A stretch of DNA of 63,095 nt, taken from CAZKNF01 sp964554105. Lineage in GTDB: Bacteria; Bacteroidota; Rhodothermia; Rhodothermales; VXPQ01. This document shows positions 18,993 to 27,542 of the stretch, piece after piece. The DNA is taken from NCBI GenBank assembly GCA_964554105.1, contig CAZKNF010000013.1:1-63095 (forward strand), given 5' to 3'. Position 1 is the stretch's first letter. Every line of letters begins with the position of its first letter. The position numbers were made by a program, and so were the translations under genes. The notes under the pieces were generated by a model that did not search any database, was not told the origin of the DNA, and saw only the letters and a program-made list of their open reading frames with translations.

Positions 18993-19487
18993 ATGACACG
19001 CGAGTACATCCGAACGCTCTATGCCTACAATCGGTGGGCAAATCATCGCGTCCTCGAAAGCGTCGGCGATCTCGATAAGGAGGAGTTCACTCGTGATCTC
19101 GAGAGCAGCTTTCGGTCCGTCCGAGACACATTGGCGCACATTCTCATCTCAGAATGGTTGTGGCTCACCCGGTGGCACGGGTCGTCGCCTTCTCACGCGG
19201 ACATGCCGTCCTTTGACGGATTTCCCAACCTGGAGTCGGTTCGTGACAGATGGGGTGACGTAGAAGCGGAGTATGAGTTGTTCATCGATACATTGACAGA
19301 GGTACAGCTGGGGAGCGACGTGTCCTATAAGAATACACGAGGCGAGTCGTTCTCCCATCCTTTGTGGCAGCAAATGTGTCACGTGCCCAATCACTCGAGT
19401 TATCACCGCGGTCAGGTTGCCACAATGCTTCGGCAACTCGGCAAAACGCCGACTAATACAGACTTCATCGTATTCATGCGCACGTAG
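18993..19487 (+). CDS. DinB-family metal-binding protein
   Basis: Four-helix-bundle protein of 164 residues. The conserved His triad of the family is visible at H49 (TLAHILISEW) and H134/H138 in HVPNHSSYHRGQV. These proteins bind a divalent metal and include bacillithiol- or mycothiol-dependent transferases, although many have no known reaction. DinB here refers to the Bacillus damage-inducible family, not to DNA polymerase IV. It lies alone with 70-80 base gaps on both sides. Confidence 0.9.
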   Translation: MTREYIRTLYAYNRWANHRVLESVGDLDKEEFTRDLESSFRSVRDTLAHILISEWLWLTRWHGSSPSHADMPSFDGFPNLESVRDRWGDVEAEYELFIDTLTEVQLGSDVSYKNTRGESFSHPLWQQMCHVPNHSSYHRGQVATMLRQLGKTPTNTDFIVFMRT

Positions 19488-19566
19488 GGTCGCTCCCGGC
19501 CGGGGGTCTAAATTTTATTGCGTCGGCATTTTTATTTAATCATCAACGAGATAGCTGCACAACCAG

Positions 19567-19959
19567 ATGGCTGAGAACATTCCCATACCACCAGGGATCA
19601 TTGCGTGGTCTGACCTGACCGTCCCAAATGCGGACGAGGTCCGCGACTTCTATGCCCGCGTCGTGGGATGGACGTTTGAACCGGTTGATATGGGTGATTA
19701 CGAGGATTACGCCATGACCACGGCGGACGTAGACCAACCGGTTGCCGGTGTCTGCCACAATCGCGGAGTGAACAAAGACTTACCTCCTCAGTGGATCATC
19801 TACATCACGGTAGAGGATCTTGATGCGAGCATTGCGAGTTGCGAAGAACTAGGCGGCACCGTCCTCGCCGGCCCTAAATCGATGGGCCAGGGGTCGCGAT
19901 ACTGCCTTATCCGGGACCCGGCCGGTGCCGTTGCTGCGCTGTATCAGGTGAAGTCGTAG
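19567..19959 (+). CDS. VOC-superfamily (glyoxalase-like) protein
   Basis: Protein of 130 residues with two beta-alpha-beta-beta-beta modules of the vicinal-oxygen-chelate fold. The opening IAWSDLTVPNADEVRDFYARVVGWTF and the ending LIRDPAGAVAALYQ are typical. It resembles the glyoxalase-like domain proteins related to Streptomyces hydroxylase-associated factors rather than true glyoxalase I, and metal ligands are not clear. An AT-rich stretch in the 79-base gap upstream may hold its promoter. Function unknown. Confidence 0.87.
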   Translation: MAENIPIPPGIIAWSDLTVPNADEVRDFYARVVGWTFEPVDMGDYEDYAMTTADVDQPVAGVCHNRGVNKDLPPQWIIYITVEDLDASIASCEELGGTVLAGPKSMGQGSRYCLIRDPAGAVAALYQVKS

Positions 19960-19990
19960 TCATGTTTTGTTGCATTCTGCAGTATTAACT

Positions 19991-21571
19991 ATGCGGAACG
20001 TGAATCGTCGCTGCTTATTCGTAACCCTGTATTTTATCGTCGCGGCTTCTTTGGCCGGAGGCATCTGCCCGTCCGCGGCTTTCGCACAGGAGTACGGGAC
20101 CACCGAATTCCATAATTCAGGTGCGGAAGCCGCACAGGAGCCATTTCTTGAGGGTCTGCTGATGCTGCACAGCTTCGAGTACGAGGATGCCCGACATGCA
20201 TTCCAGCAGGCACAGCAAATCGACACCGGATTCGTAATGGCGTACTGGGGTGAGGCCATGACTTACAATCATCCTGTCTGGTTCTCGCAGAACAGGGCCG
20301 CCGCCGTTGCCGCTCTTGAGAAGCTCGGCGCCACCGCCGAGGAACGATTGTCTCTTGCGGAGACGAGTCGCGAAAGGCATTACCTCAGAGCGGCCCATGT
20401 ACTTTTTGGTGAGGGTGACAAAGAAGCTCGTGATGACGCCTACGCGGAGGAGATGGCGAAGCTAGCAGAACAATATCCTGAAGATCTCGACGCGGCGGCA
20501 TTGCATGCGCTCTCGATCCTGGGGACAAGCCACGAAGGCCGCGACTTCGCCACATACATGCAAGCGGCGGCGGTCGCGGAAGAGGTGTTCACCGAGAATC
20601 CGCGACATCCAGGCGCCGCGCATTATCTCATCCACTCGTATGACGATCCCGTACATGCTCCGTTAGGCCTGCGTCCTGCACGGGTTTACGCAGATATAGC
20701 GCCCTCGGCCGCACATGCGCAGCACATGCCTTCGCACATCTTCATCGCACTCGGATTGTGGGATGACGTAGTTCGATCAAACGAGGAGTCCTGGGCCGCG
20801 AGCGAGCAGCGCGTGGCGCAGAACGATCTGGGAGTCGACGCCCGCGGCTTCCATGCATTACTCTGGCTTACGTACGGATATCTACAACAGGGTCGTTACG
20901 ACGATGCAGAGGACCTCTTGCGGATCATGGACGAATCACATCAAGAGGCCGCCAGCGGGCGGACCGCCTATCACCTCGCGTCGATGCGAGCCGCATACCT
21001 CGTAGAAACCGAAGAATGGATGAGCAGGGCCGCCGAGATCAACGTCGACCTGTCCGTGCTGAGCCTGGAGGCGGCCGCGACCGAATTATTCGCCCGCGGC
21101 TTCACCTCAATTGGTCGGGGGGCGACAGACGATGCTGCGGCAGCGCTGGAGGCCATTCGTTCCCTGGATGAGTCCGCGAGCGACGACAACGCAGCCGCGC
21201 GGGCTCGGGCAATGGCGTATCAGCTGGATGCCTTGATCACACACGATCAGGGGAATGCCGAAGGCGCGATCGAACGTATCCGAGCGGCCGTCGAGCTAGA
21301 GGACACGCTTCCGCTCGATTATGGGCCTCCGTCGCCCGTTAAGCCGTCAAACGAATTGTTGGGCGACATGCTCCTGCGAGAGGGGAGAGCGGAAGAAGCC
21401 GCTGAAGCATATCGCCGCGCGCTAGACCTTGCGCCAAGGCGCGCAAAAGCGCTTTCCGGACTTGCGCGTGCCGTCGAATCGCTCGGACGGCACGACGAGG
21501 CGGCCGAGATTTCTGCAGAGCTTGCCGACGTTCGAATGCGCGGCGACGGTCGGTCGGATGCCGGGAACTGA
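19991..21571 (+). CDS. Exported tetratricopeptide-repeat protein
   Basis: Protein of 526 residues from the ATG at 19991. The N-terminus (RRCLFVTLYFIVAASLAGG followed by AFAQ) is a signal peptide with likely cleavage after AFA. The mature part contains TPR-like helix pairs, clearest at residues 35-80 (MLHSFEYEDARHAFQQAQQI, AYWGEAMTYNHPVW) and near the C-terminus (REGRAEEAAEAYRRALDLAP, then GLARAVESLGRHDEAAEI). Similar periplasmic TPR proteins are widespread in environmental bacteria and have no defined role. It converges on glnS with a gap of only 26 bases. Confidence 0.85.
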   Translation: MRNVNRRCLFVTLYFIVAASLAGGICPSAAFAQEYGTTEFHNSGAEAAQEPFLEGLLMLHSFEYEDARHAFQQAQQIDTGFVMAYWGEAMTYNHPVWFSQNRAAAVAALEKLGATAEERLSLAETSRERHYLRAAHVLFGEGDKEARDDAYAEEMAKLAEQYPEDLDAAALHALSILGTSHEGRDFATYMQAAAVAEEVFTENPRHPGAAHYLIHSYDDPVHAPLGLRPARVYADIAPSAAHAQHMPSHIFIALGLWDDVVRSNEESWAASEQRVAQNDLGVDARGFHALLWLTYGYLQQGRYDDAEDLLRIMDESHQEAASGRTAYHLASMRAAYLVETEEWMSRAAEINVDLSVLSLEAAATELFARGFTSIGRGATDDAAAALEAIRSLDESASDDNAAARARAMAYQLDALITHDQGNAEGAIERIRAAVELEDTLPLDYGPPSPVKPSNELLGDMLLREGRAEEAAEAYRRALDLAPRRAKALSGLARAVESLGRHDEAAEISAELADVRMRGDGRSDAGN

Positions 21572-21597
21572 CCAGGGCGAGGTACTACAGCTTTTAT

Positions 21598-24006
21598 TCA
21601 GGCGTCCAATCTCCTCTCCAGCATAGAGCGGACAAGCTCAGGATTTGCCTTCCCGCCCGTTTGGCGCATCACCTGCCCCATGAAAAACCCGATGAGACCC
21701 CTCTTTCCATTTTGGTATTGCTCGACCTTATCGGCATTTGATTCGACGACGACGTCGATGACCGGGTTGAGATCACGGCGGTCAGAGACCTGATTCAGTC
21801 CGCGATCCTCCACGATTTTTGATGGATCGTCCCCGGATTCGATGGTTTCCACAAAAATGTCCTTCGCGATCCGAGCCGAAATAGTGCCTTCATCAACAAG
21901 TCGAGTAAGGTCAGCGAGCTGGCGAGGCGCGATCCCGACATCCTCGATCGAGCGGTCCTTCACTTCACGCATTACCTCATTTACTACCCACTTCGCAACC
22001 GACCGGGGCTCATGGTATGATGTAAGGACCTCCTTGAAGTACTCGATGACCTCTGGATTCTCAGCGAGAATTAGCGCTTCATCACTTGAAAGTCCGTACA
22101 CGTCCGTAAGGCTCGCGAATCGTTCACGCCGTTTTGGGGAAAGGACATCGATTCGCTCATCAAGTGATGGCGGTGGAGGTGGTGCCGCACTCGACTCGGC
22201 CTCTGGAGCTGCGCGGCTCCGCTTCTTTGCTGAGCGACCGTCTTGCGCCGGACCTCGATCCTCCATCTTCTCCCACGAGTCGCGGAGCGCAACGATACGA
22301 TTGAACACGAGGTGTTCGGCGGTAGAATCCTTCATGTCCCGCCTGAAATAGCCCTCCCGCTCAAACTGATAGCGCGTCTCCGGCTCGTCGTCGGCGACAC
22401 TCGGTTCAACCGCTGCATCATGCAAAATCACCAGTGAATCCGGATTCAGATGCGAAGCGAACGATTCATCGCCGGCTTCGGGATCGGGAATCATGAAAAG
22501 GCGGTCGTAGAGGCGAATCTCCGCTGGAAGTGCGTGCGGGATGGAAACCCAGTGCAGCGTGCCCTTAACTTTTCGGCCGTCCGGTGCGTTGCCGCCACGA
22601 GTTTCTGGATCGTAGGTGCAACGTAGTTCCGTGATGTCACCGTGCTCATCTTTAACAATATCATTGCAGGTGATGAAGTAACCGTACCGGAGACGAACTT
22701 CGCGGCCAGGAGCTAATCGGAAGTATTTTTTTGGAGGCACCTCTTTAAAATCATCCCGATCGATATAAATCTCGCCGCTGAAGGGAATCCTGCGCGAGCC
22801 CTCCCTTGGAACGTCATGCGGCCAGTAGGGCGCGTCGAGCCACTCGGACGCGTTCTCGGGATAATTCGTAATGACCACCTTCAATGGTTTCAGCACCGCC
22901 ATAATTCGGGGGGCTTCGAAATTCAGATCATCCCGGATCGTATGTTCGAGCAACTTGTAATCGACGCGATTATCGGCTTTCGCGACCCCGATCACGTCGC
23001 AGAACGCTCGGATAGCCGACGCTCTGACGCCTCGGCGCCGGAATCCGGCGAGTGTCGGCATGCGCGGATCGTCCCATCCTGATACGCGGCCATCCCGCAC
23101 GAGTGAGAGCAGCTTCCGTTTGCTCATCACTGTGTAATCCAGATTCAGGCGAGCGAACTCATATTGATGTGGACGTGGAGACCCTACTGTGCGTTCGAGC
23201 ACCCAATCGTAGAGCTCACGGTTGTTCTCAAATTCGAGCGTGCAAAGAGAGTGGGTCACGCCTTCGATCGCATCCGACAGCGGATGGGCGAAGTCGTACA
23301 TTGGATATATGCACCATTCGTCACCACTCCGGTAGTGGTGAGCATGGCGGATACGGTACAGCAGGGGATCTCGCATCTTCATATTATTCGATGCGAGATC
23401 AATCTTTGCACGCAGGACGTGTTCGCCGTCCCCGAAGTTACCGGCTCGCATTCCGCCGAACAGCTCGAGATTCTCGGAAATACTGCGATCTCGGTACGGG
23501 CTCGGTTTGCCGGGTTGGGTCACCGTACCACGGTACTCGCGAATCTCCTCTTCGCTCAAACTATCTACGTACGCGTGTCCCGCTTCGATCAGATCGACCG
23601 CGTAATCATAGAGATTTGGGAAATAGTCGGATGCGTAGAATTCGCGATCAGACCAGTCGAATCCGAGCCAGCGAATATCCCGCTTTATCGAATCGACGAA
23701 CTCGACGTCCTCCGTGGTCGGATTCGTATCATCGAATCGTAAATTGCAACGCCCCTTGTACTCTCGAGCAAGACCAAAATTCAAACAGATGGATTTCGCA
23801 TGGCCGATGTGGAGAAAGCCGTTCGGTTCTGGCGGAAAGCGCGTAACAATCAGACCACCATGCTTGTTGTTGCGGAGATCATTCTCGATGATGGCTTGGA
23901 TGAAGTTGGATCCCGACTCCGCGCGGTCGGTCGGCGGCGGCGGTGAATCGATTTCGTTGACCTCGGACATGAGAAATGCGTTGTAAATCGACAATCCAGA
24001 CGACAT
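21598..24006 (-). CDS. glnS: Glutaminyl-tRNA synthetase with C-terminal GatB/YqeY domain
   Basis: Class I synthetase that charges tRNA-Gln. Rossmann motifs are clear: HIGH at residues 66-69 (PPEPNGFLHIGHAKS) and the KMSKS equivalent VMSKRKL. The normal GlnRS body ends near residue 580. After an Ala/Pro-rich linker (AAPPPPPSLDER) follows a full GatB-tail/YqeY-type helical domain ending in LIGFFMGQVMRQTGGKANP. The total is 802 residues against about 550 for ordinary GlnRS. The known precedent is Deinococcus GlnRS, where the appended YqeY domain binds tRNA-Gln. Residue 13 is an alternative start (23970). Confidence 0.95.
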   Translation of the reverse strand: MSSGLSIYNAFLMSEVNEIDSPPPPTDRAESGSNFIQAIIENDLRNNKHGGLIVTRFPPEPNGFLHIGHAKSICLNFGLAREYKGRCNLRFDDTNPTTEDVEFVDSIKRDIRWLGFDWSDREFYASDYFPNLYDYAVDLIEAGHAYVDSLSEEEIREYRGTVTQPGKPSPYRDRSISENLELFGGMRAGNFGDGEHVLRAKIDLASNNMKMRDPLLYRIRHAHHYRSGDEWCIYPMYDFAHPLSDAIEGVTHSLCTLEFENNRELYDWVLERTVGSPRPHQYEFARLNLDYTVMSKRKLLSLVRDGRVSGWDDPRMPTLAGFRRRGVRASAIRAFCDVIGVAKADNRVDYKLLEHTIRDDLNFEAPRIMAVLKPLKVVITNYPENASEWLDAPYWPHDVPREGSRRIPFSGEIYIDRDDFKEVPPKKYFRLAPGREVRLRYGYFITCNDIVKDEHGDITELRCTYDPETRGGNAPDGRKVKGTLHWVSIPHALPAEIRLYDRLFMIPDPEAGDESFASHLNPDSLVILHDAAVEPSVADDEPETRYQFEREGYFRRDMKDSTAEHLVFNRIVALRDSWEKMEDRGPAQDGRSAKKRSRAAPEAESSAAPPPPPSLDERIDVLSPKRRERFASLTDVYGLSSDEALILAENPEVIEYFKEVLTSYHEPRSVAKWVVNEVMREVKDRSIEDVGIAPRQLADLTRLVDEGTISARIAKDIFVETIESGDDPSKIVEDRGLNQVSDRRDLNPVIDVVVESNADKVEQYQNGKRGLIGFFMGQVMRQTGGKANPELVRSMLERRLDA

Positions 24007-24064
24007 TTTAAAAGCGTATTTTCAACGCGAACGCCCCTAAAAGGTCCCTAACAGGAGGAGCAGC

Positions 24065-24481
24065 ATGATAGATCACATACGTAGTCTCTTCAGACGAATC
24101 GGCGGCGCAGAAGCCGAACAAAAGCAGCGCGAGGCGATGGTCGACCTGCTCATCTGGACCATGTATGCCGATAACGTTTTGAGCCTGCCGGAAAACGATA
24201 AAATCGACCAGCTTACGGCCGAAATGCCGTGGGACTCGACGATACCTGCCCACCAGTATATGCTCACGTCAATCGCACGGGTACGCGACGCAGTGGAGGA
24301 CTCCGGCGCGTCCGAAGCGCTTCTGGAGGACATCTATGAGAGATTGGGATCGGACTCCATGCGGCGACGAACGTACGAAGCCTGCCGTGATCTCGCCCAT
24401 GCTGACGGCGAGATGGCCGCGACCGAAATGCACTTTTTGAACACCGTGAAATCGCGTTTTAAGATCGATCAGGACGTGTAA
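24065..24481 (+). CDS. TerB-like domain protein
   Basis: All-helical protein of 138 residues. The pairs LLIWTMYADNVLSLPENDKI and ACRDLAHADGEMAATEMHFL are the paired, acidic metal-binding-like repeats of TerB/TerB-like domains. A strong Shine-Dalgarno AGGAGGAG (24053-24060) precedes the ATG. No other tellurite-resistance (ter) gene is nearby, so tellurite resistance should not be inferred. The gene is divergent from glnS with 58 bases between. Confidence 0.75.
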   Translation: MIDHIRSLFRRIGGAEAEQKQREAMVDLLIWTMYADNVLSLPENDKIDQLTAEMPWDSTIPAHQYMLTSIARVRDAVEDSGASEALLEDIYERLGSDSMRRRTYEACRDLAHADGEMAATEMHFLNTVKSRFKIDQDV

Positions 24482-24629
24482 CGATAATCCGTCCGAGCAA
24501 TCTGGCGATCGAGCCTGCAGCAGAGTAGGAGTCCTTGTACCTTCTATCCGACCATCATCCACATTCGACATCCACCTGATTATGCTGTATCCACCATTTT
24601 TTGCGTTGCAAGACAGACTACGGCAGCAA

Positions 24630-25559
24630 ATGTGGCGCTCGAATGCGTGGGGGAAGCGGCTGCCGATTGCTGTCCTGGCAGTCGGAATGTTTGCTTTTAC
24701 CGGGTGCGTCGACCCTCCTGCCGAAGGTGGCCCGGGTGAAGCGGCACCTGTGTCGGACGACCCGCGCCTCCTCACTGAGGTAACCGGTTTTAGCGGGCCT
24801 GAAGCTGTGCGTTTCGATCCGGAGCAGGACGTGTACTTCGTCTCAAACTTTAACGGGCCCGGTGGAGAAGCCGACAACAACGGATTTATCAGTCGAATGT
24901 CGGCTGACGGCATCGTAGATTCGATGAAGTTCATCGCAGGTGGACGTAGCGGCGTCACGTTGCATGCACCGAGAGGCATGGCGATTTCAGGTGATACGCT
25001 CTGGGTGGCGGACCACGGCGCCGTCCGCGGATTTGATCGGACCTCCGGCGAGCTGCTGGCTACCGTCGATTTCTCGGAGTTCGAACCTGGGTTTCTTAAT
25101 GATGTCATAACCGGACCTGACGGTGCTGTTTACGTGACCGATACCGGGCGAGATCGTGTACTGCGAACCGTGGGCGAGCAGATCGAGATTGTATTCGAGG
25201 ATTCGCTGCTCGGAAGCCCCAACGGCATTACTTGGGATGAAGCGCAGGGGCGGTTCATCGTCGTTCCTTTTGGCGGAAGTCACGAGCTTCTCGGTTGGTC
25301 TCCGGGAAACGAAACTCTGCGCACGATAGGACAGAGTTCAGGCGGAGGGTTCGACGGTGTGGAAGTTCTCGGGACTGGTGGCATTCTTGTCGCGAGCCAG
25401 GCCGATTCGAGTCTCCACTTGTTTGAGGGAGAGGAGGGCAGACTCCTCGTCGAACTTGAGGGCAGGCCTGCGGATATAGGCCTCGACGACGATCGCAATC
25501 GCGTGGCCGTGCCGTACGTCAGCCGAAATCTCGTAGAGATTTGGGAGATCATACCCTAA
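24630..25559 (+). CDS. NHL/SMP-30-type beta-propeller lipoprotein
   Basis: Predicted lipoprotein. From the ATG at 24630 the signal WGKRLPIAVLAVGMFAFTGC has a lipobox with Cys at residue 26; an upstream ATG at 24582 would give an overlong leader. The mature protein has repeated blade motifs such as GPDGAVYVTDTGRDRVLR, GSPNGITWDEAQGRFIVV and the final GLDDDRNRVAVPYV, as in NHL or SMP-30/gluconolactonase propellers. It is 309 residues. No catalytic residues can be assigned. The glycosyltransferase gene follows by 33 bases. Confidence 0.8.
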   Translation: MWRSNAWGKRLPIAVLAVGMFAFTGCVDPPAEGGPGEAAPVSDDPRLLTEVTGFSGPEAVRFDPEQDVYFVSNFNGPGGEADNNGFISRMSADGIVDSMKFIAGGRSGVTLHAPRGMAISGDTLWVADHGAVRGFDRTSGELLATVDFSEFEPGFLNDVITGPDGAVYVTDTGRDRVLRTVGEQIEIVFEDSLLGSPNGITWDEAQGRFIVVPFGGSHELLGWSPGNETLRTIGQSSGGGFDGVEVLGTGGILVASQADSSLHLFEGEEGRLLVELEGRPADIGLDDDRNRVAVPYVSRNLVEIWEIIP

Positions 25560-25592
25560 TCGGCTCTGCATCGACGAACTGTGACGGCAATT

Positions 25593-27002
25593 ATGCCGCG
25601 GAATTCAGGGGCGGGTATTCAGGAGAGCCTGTCACACCAACCGGCAGTCGGCGCAGCGGCAGATGCTGCGGCGGCGAACAGCAACCAGACGCCCCGCCGC
25701 GTCCTTGTTCTCGCGTATTATTTCCCTCCGATGGGCATGAGCGGTGTGCAGCGCACCGCGAAATTTGTCAAATACCTCCCGAGCGTCGGATGGCATCCAA
25801 CCGTCGTAACATGTGAGCCGCGAGGTTATTTCGCGTTCGACCAATCCCTGTGGGAAGAGATTGAGAACGCCGGCATCGAGGTCATACGCACGCGAGGGTG
25901 GGATCCTACGAGATTGTTTCGGCCAAGAAGGGTTGTGGCGCTGCCTGGTGAACAGAAGAGACGCTGGCTTTCTGTGGTGAGTCAGCTCTTTTTTATCCCT
26001 GACAACAAGATCGGCTGGTTCGGTGCCGCGCGGAGAGCGGGGCTCGATGCGATCGAACGTGACGCGCACGACGTCATCTTTTCGTCGGCTCCACCTTATA
26101 CAGCCCATCTGGTCGGCAGGAGTCTCAGCAAAAGGACGGGTCGCCCGCTCGTTCTGGACTTCCGAGACGACTGGGTCGGAAACCCGCGGCACTTCTATCC
26201 GACTCCGCTACACCGTGCAGCTAGCATAAGGCTAGAGCGCAAGGCTCTCGCCGGTGCGGACTGCGTACTAGTCATTAACGACGTCATCCGTCGAAACCTG
26301 CACCGGCGCAACAAAGACCTCATCACCTCCGATCGTATCGAGGTTCTGAGTCAGGGCTTCGACCCGGACGATTTTCAAACGCCGCCTGAAAAGGCCAGAG
26401 ATCCGGCGCTCTTCACCATCCTGTACTCAGGCGTTTTTTATGATGTCCAGACGCCCGACTATTTCCTGCGTGCGGTCGCCGATCTTCTCTCACGGCGGAC
26501 CGAGATCCGCGCTCAAATGCAAGCAGTATTCGTGGGGATGTTGCCTAAATCGACCGCTGAGATCATCGATCGGTTCGATCTCCATACCGTCGTCCAGCAT
26601 ACCGGCTATCTTCCGCACGATGAAGTCATAGCGTACCTCCAGACTGCGGATGTTCTTTGGATGACGGTGGGACGCGGCGAGGGCTCTGAATCAATCTCGA
26701 CAAGCAAGCTCTTCGAATACTTTGGTGCCAAAAAGCCCGTGTTGGGACTCGTACCCGAGGGAGCGGCGCGTGAAGCATTGGAGCACTATGGAGCCGGCGT
26801 GTTTGTCGAGCCGGACTCAATTTATGAGATTAGTGCTGCCATTGAGCGGCTCTACGATGCATGGGAGCAGGACCGTCTCCCATTCCCGGATGCATCAGTT
26901 GTCGAGCAGTTCGACCGCCGGCGGCTCACGCGTAGGTTGGGACAAATATTCGAGAGTGCGCTGTCCGATCGCAAGCAGCAGCCCGGTCGGCTCGATATTT
27001 GA
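25593..27002 (+). CDS. Group 1 (GT4-like) glycosyltransferase
   Basis: GT-B glycosyltransferase of 469 residues from the ATG at 25593; a GTG at 25581 adds four. After about 35 low-complexity residues comes RRVLVLAYYFPPMGMSGVQRTAKFV, the typical nucleotide-sugar GT4 entry with GG-like loop. The C-terminal domain has FTILYSGVFYD, VQHTGYLPHDEVIAYLQTADVLW and STSKLFEYFGAKKPVLGLVP, which bind the donor. Target is probably an exopolysaccharide or lipid-linked glycan. It opens a possible unit with the RsbW-type kinase and the GT-C gene. Confidence 0.9.
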   Translation: MPRNSGAGIQESLSHQPAVGAAADAAAANSNQTPRRVLVLAYYFPPMGMSGVQRTAKFVKYLPSVGWHPTVVTCEPRGYFAFDQSLWEEIENAGIEVIRTRGWDPTRLFRPRRVVALPGEQKRRWLSVVSQLFFIPDNKIGWFGAARRAGLDAIERDAHDVIFSSAPPYTAHLVGRSLSKRTGRPLVLDFRDDWVGNPRHFYPTPLHRAASIRLERKALAGADCVLVINDVIRRNLHRRNKDLITSDRIEVLSQGFDPDDFQTPPEKARDPALFTILYSGVFYDVQTPDYFLRAVADLLSRRTEIRAQMQAVFVGMLPKSTAEIIDRFDLHTVVQHTGYLPHDEVIAYLQTADVLWMTVGRGEGSESISTSKLFEYFGAKKPVLGLVPEGAAREALEHYGAGVFVEPDSIYEISAAIERLYDAWEQDRLPFPDASVVEQFDRRRLTRRLGQIFESALSDRKQQPGRLDI

Positions 27003-27119
27003 GACGGATGCATTATCTTCGAAGTGGGAATCACGAGGCTTCGTGAGTCGTTTTTTCGCCATAGAGGGAGAACTATTGCCTGTATCCGTCTCCTATCCGC
27101 TCGATGCCGTATCCACGCT

Positions 27120-27542
27120 ATGAATGAGCGCGAACTCACCTCCGATTCGATGGAGATGGTCCTTAGAACGGAGTTCGGCAGTGTCGAACACGTGGTGGAT
27201 AAGACCGAGGCGTTTCTTGAAACTCGTATTGAGAGCGACGACCTGATTTATCGCGTGGTGCTGCTCGCATCGGAAGCGGTGACCAACGCAATCGAGCACG
27301 GAAACGAACTCGATATATCGAAGAAGGTGTATTTTCGCCTCGAACTCCGCGAAAAGGACATTCAACTTACCGTAGAGGACGAAGGATCGGGATTTGATCC
27401 GGGCAAAACGGACGACCCCACCGAATCGGAGCACCTGTTCAGAGAGGGGGGTAGGGGACTCTTGTTTATGGATGAAATTGCCGATGAAGTCCACTTCGAA
27501 AAGGAGGGAAGATTGGTTCGGCTGATCTTTCATGCTCGATAA
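27120..27542 (+). CDS. RsbW-type anti-sigma/serine kinase ATPase
   Basis: GHKL ATPase domain protein of 140 residues from the ATG at 27120. The N-box EAVTNAIEHGN (52-62), the G1 box DEGSGFDP (87-94) and the G2 box EGGRGLLFM (109-117) are present, and there is no His-kinase phosphoacceptor domain. This is the architecture of RsbW/SpoIIAB-like anti-sigma or phosphatase-partner kinases. No anti-anti-sigma (STAS) gene or sigma gene lies in the window, so its partner is elsewhere. The last 11 bases overlap the next gene, indicating coupled translation with a membrane glycosyltransferase. Confidence 0.88.
   Translation: MNERELTSDSMEMVLRTEFGSVEHVVDKTEAFLETRIESDDLIYRVVLLASEAVTNAIEHGNELDISKKVYFRLELREKDIQLTVEDEGSGFDPGKTDDPTESEHLFREGGRGLLFMDEIADEVHFEKEGRLVRLIFHAR

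Noticed and set aside
24065..24481. Tellurite-resistance operon around the TerB-like gene
   Set aside because: No other ter gene is present; the TerB fold alone occurs in many unrelated proteins.
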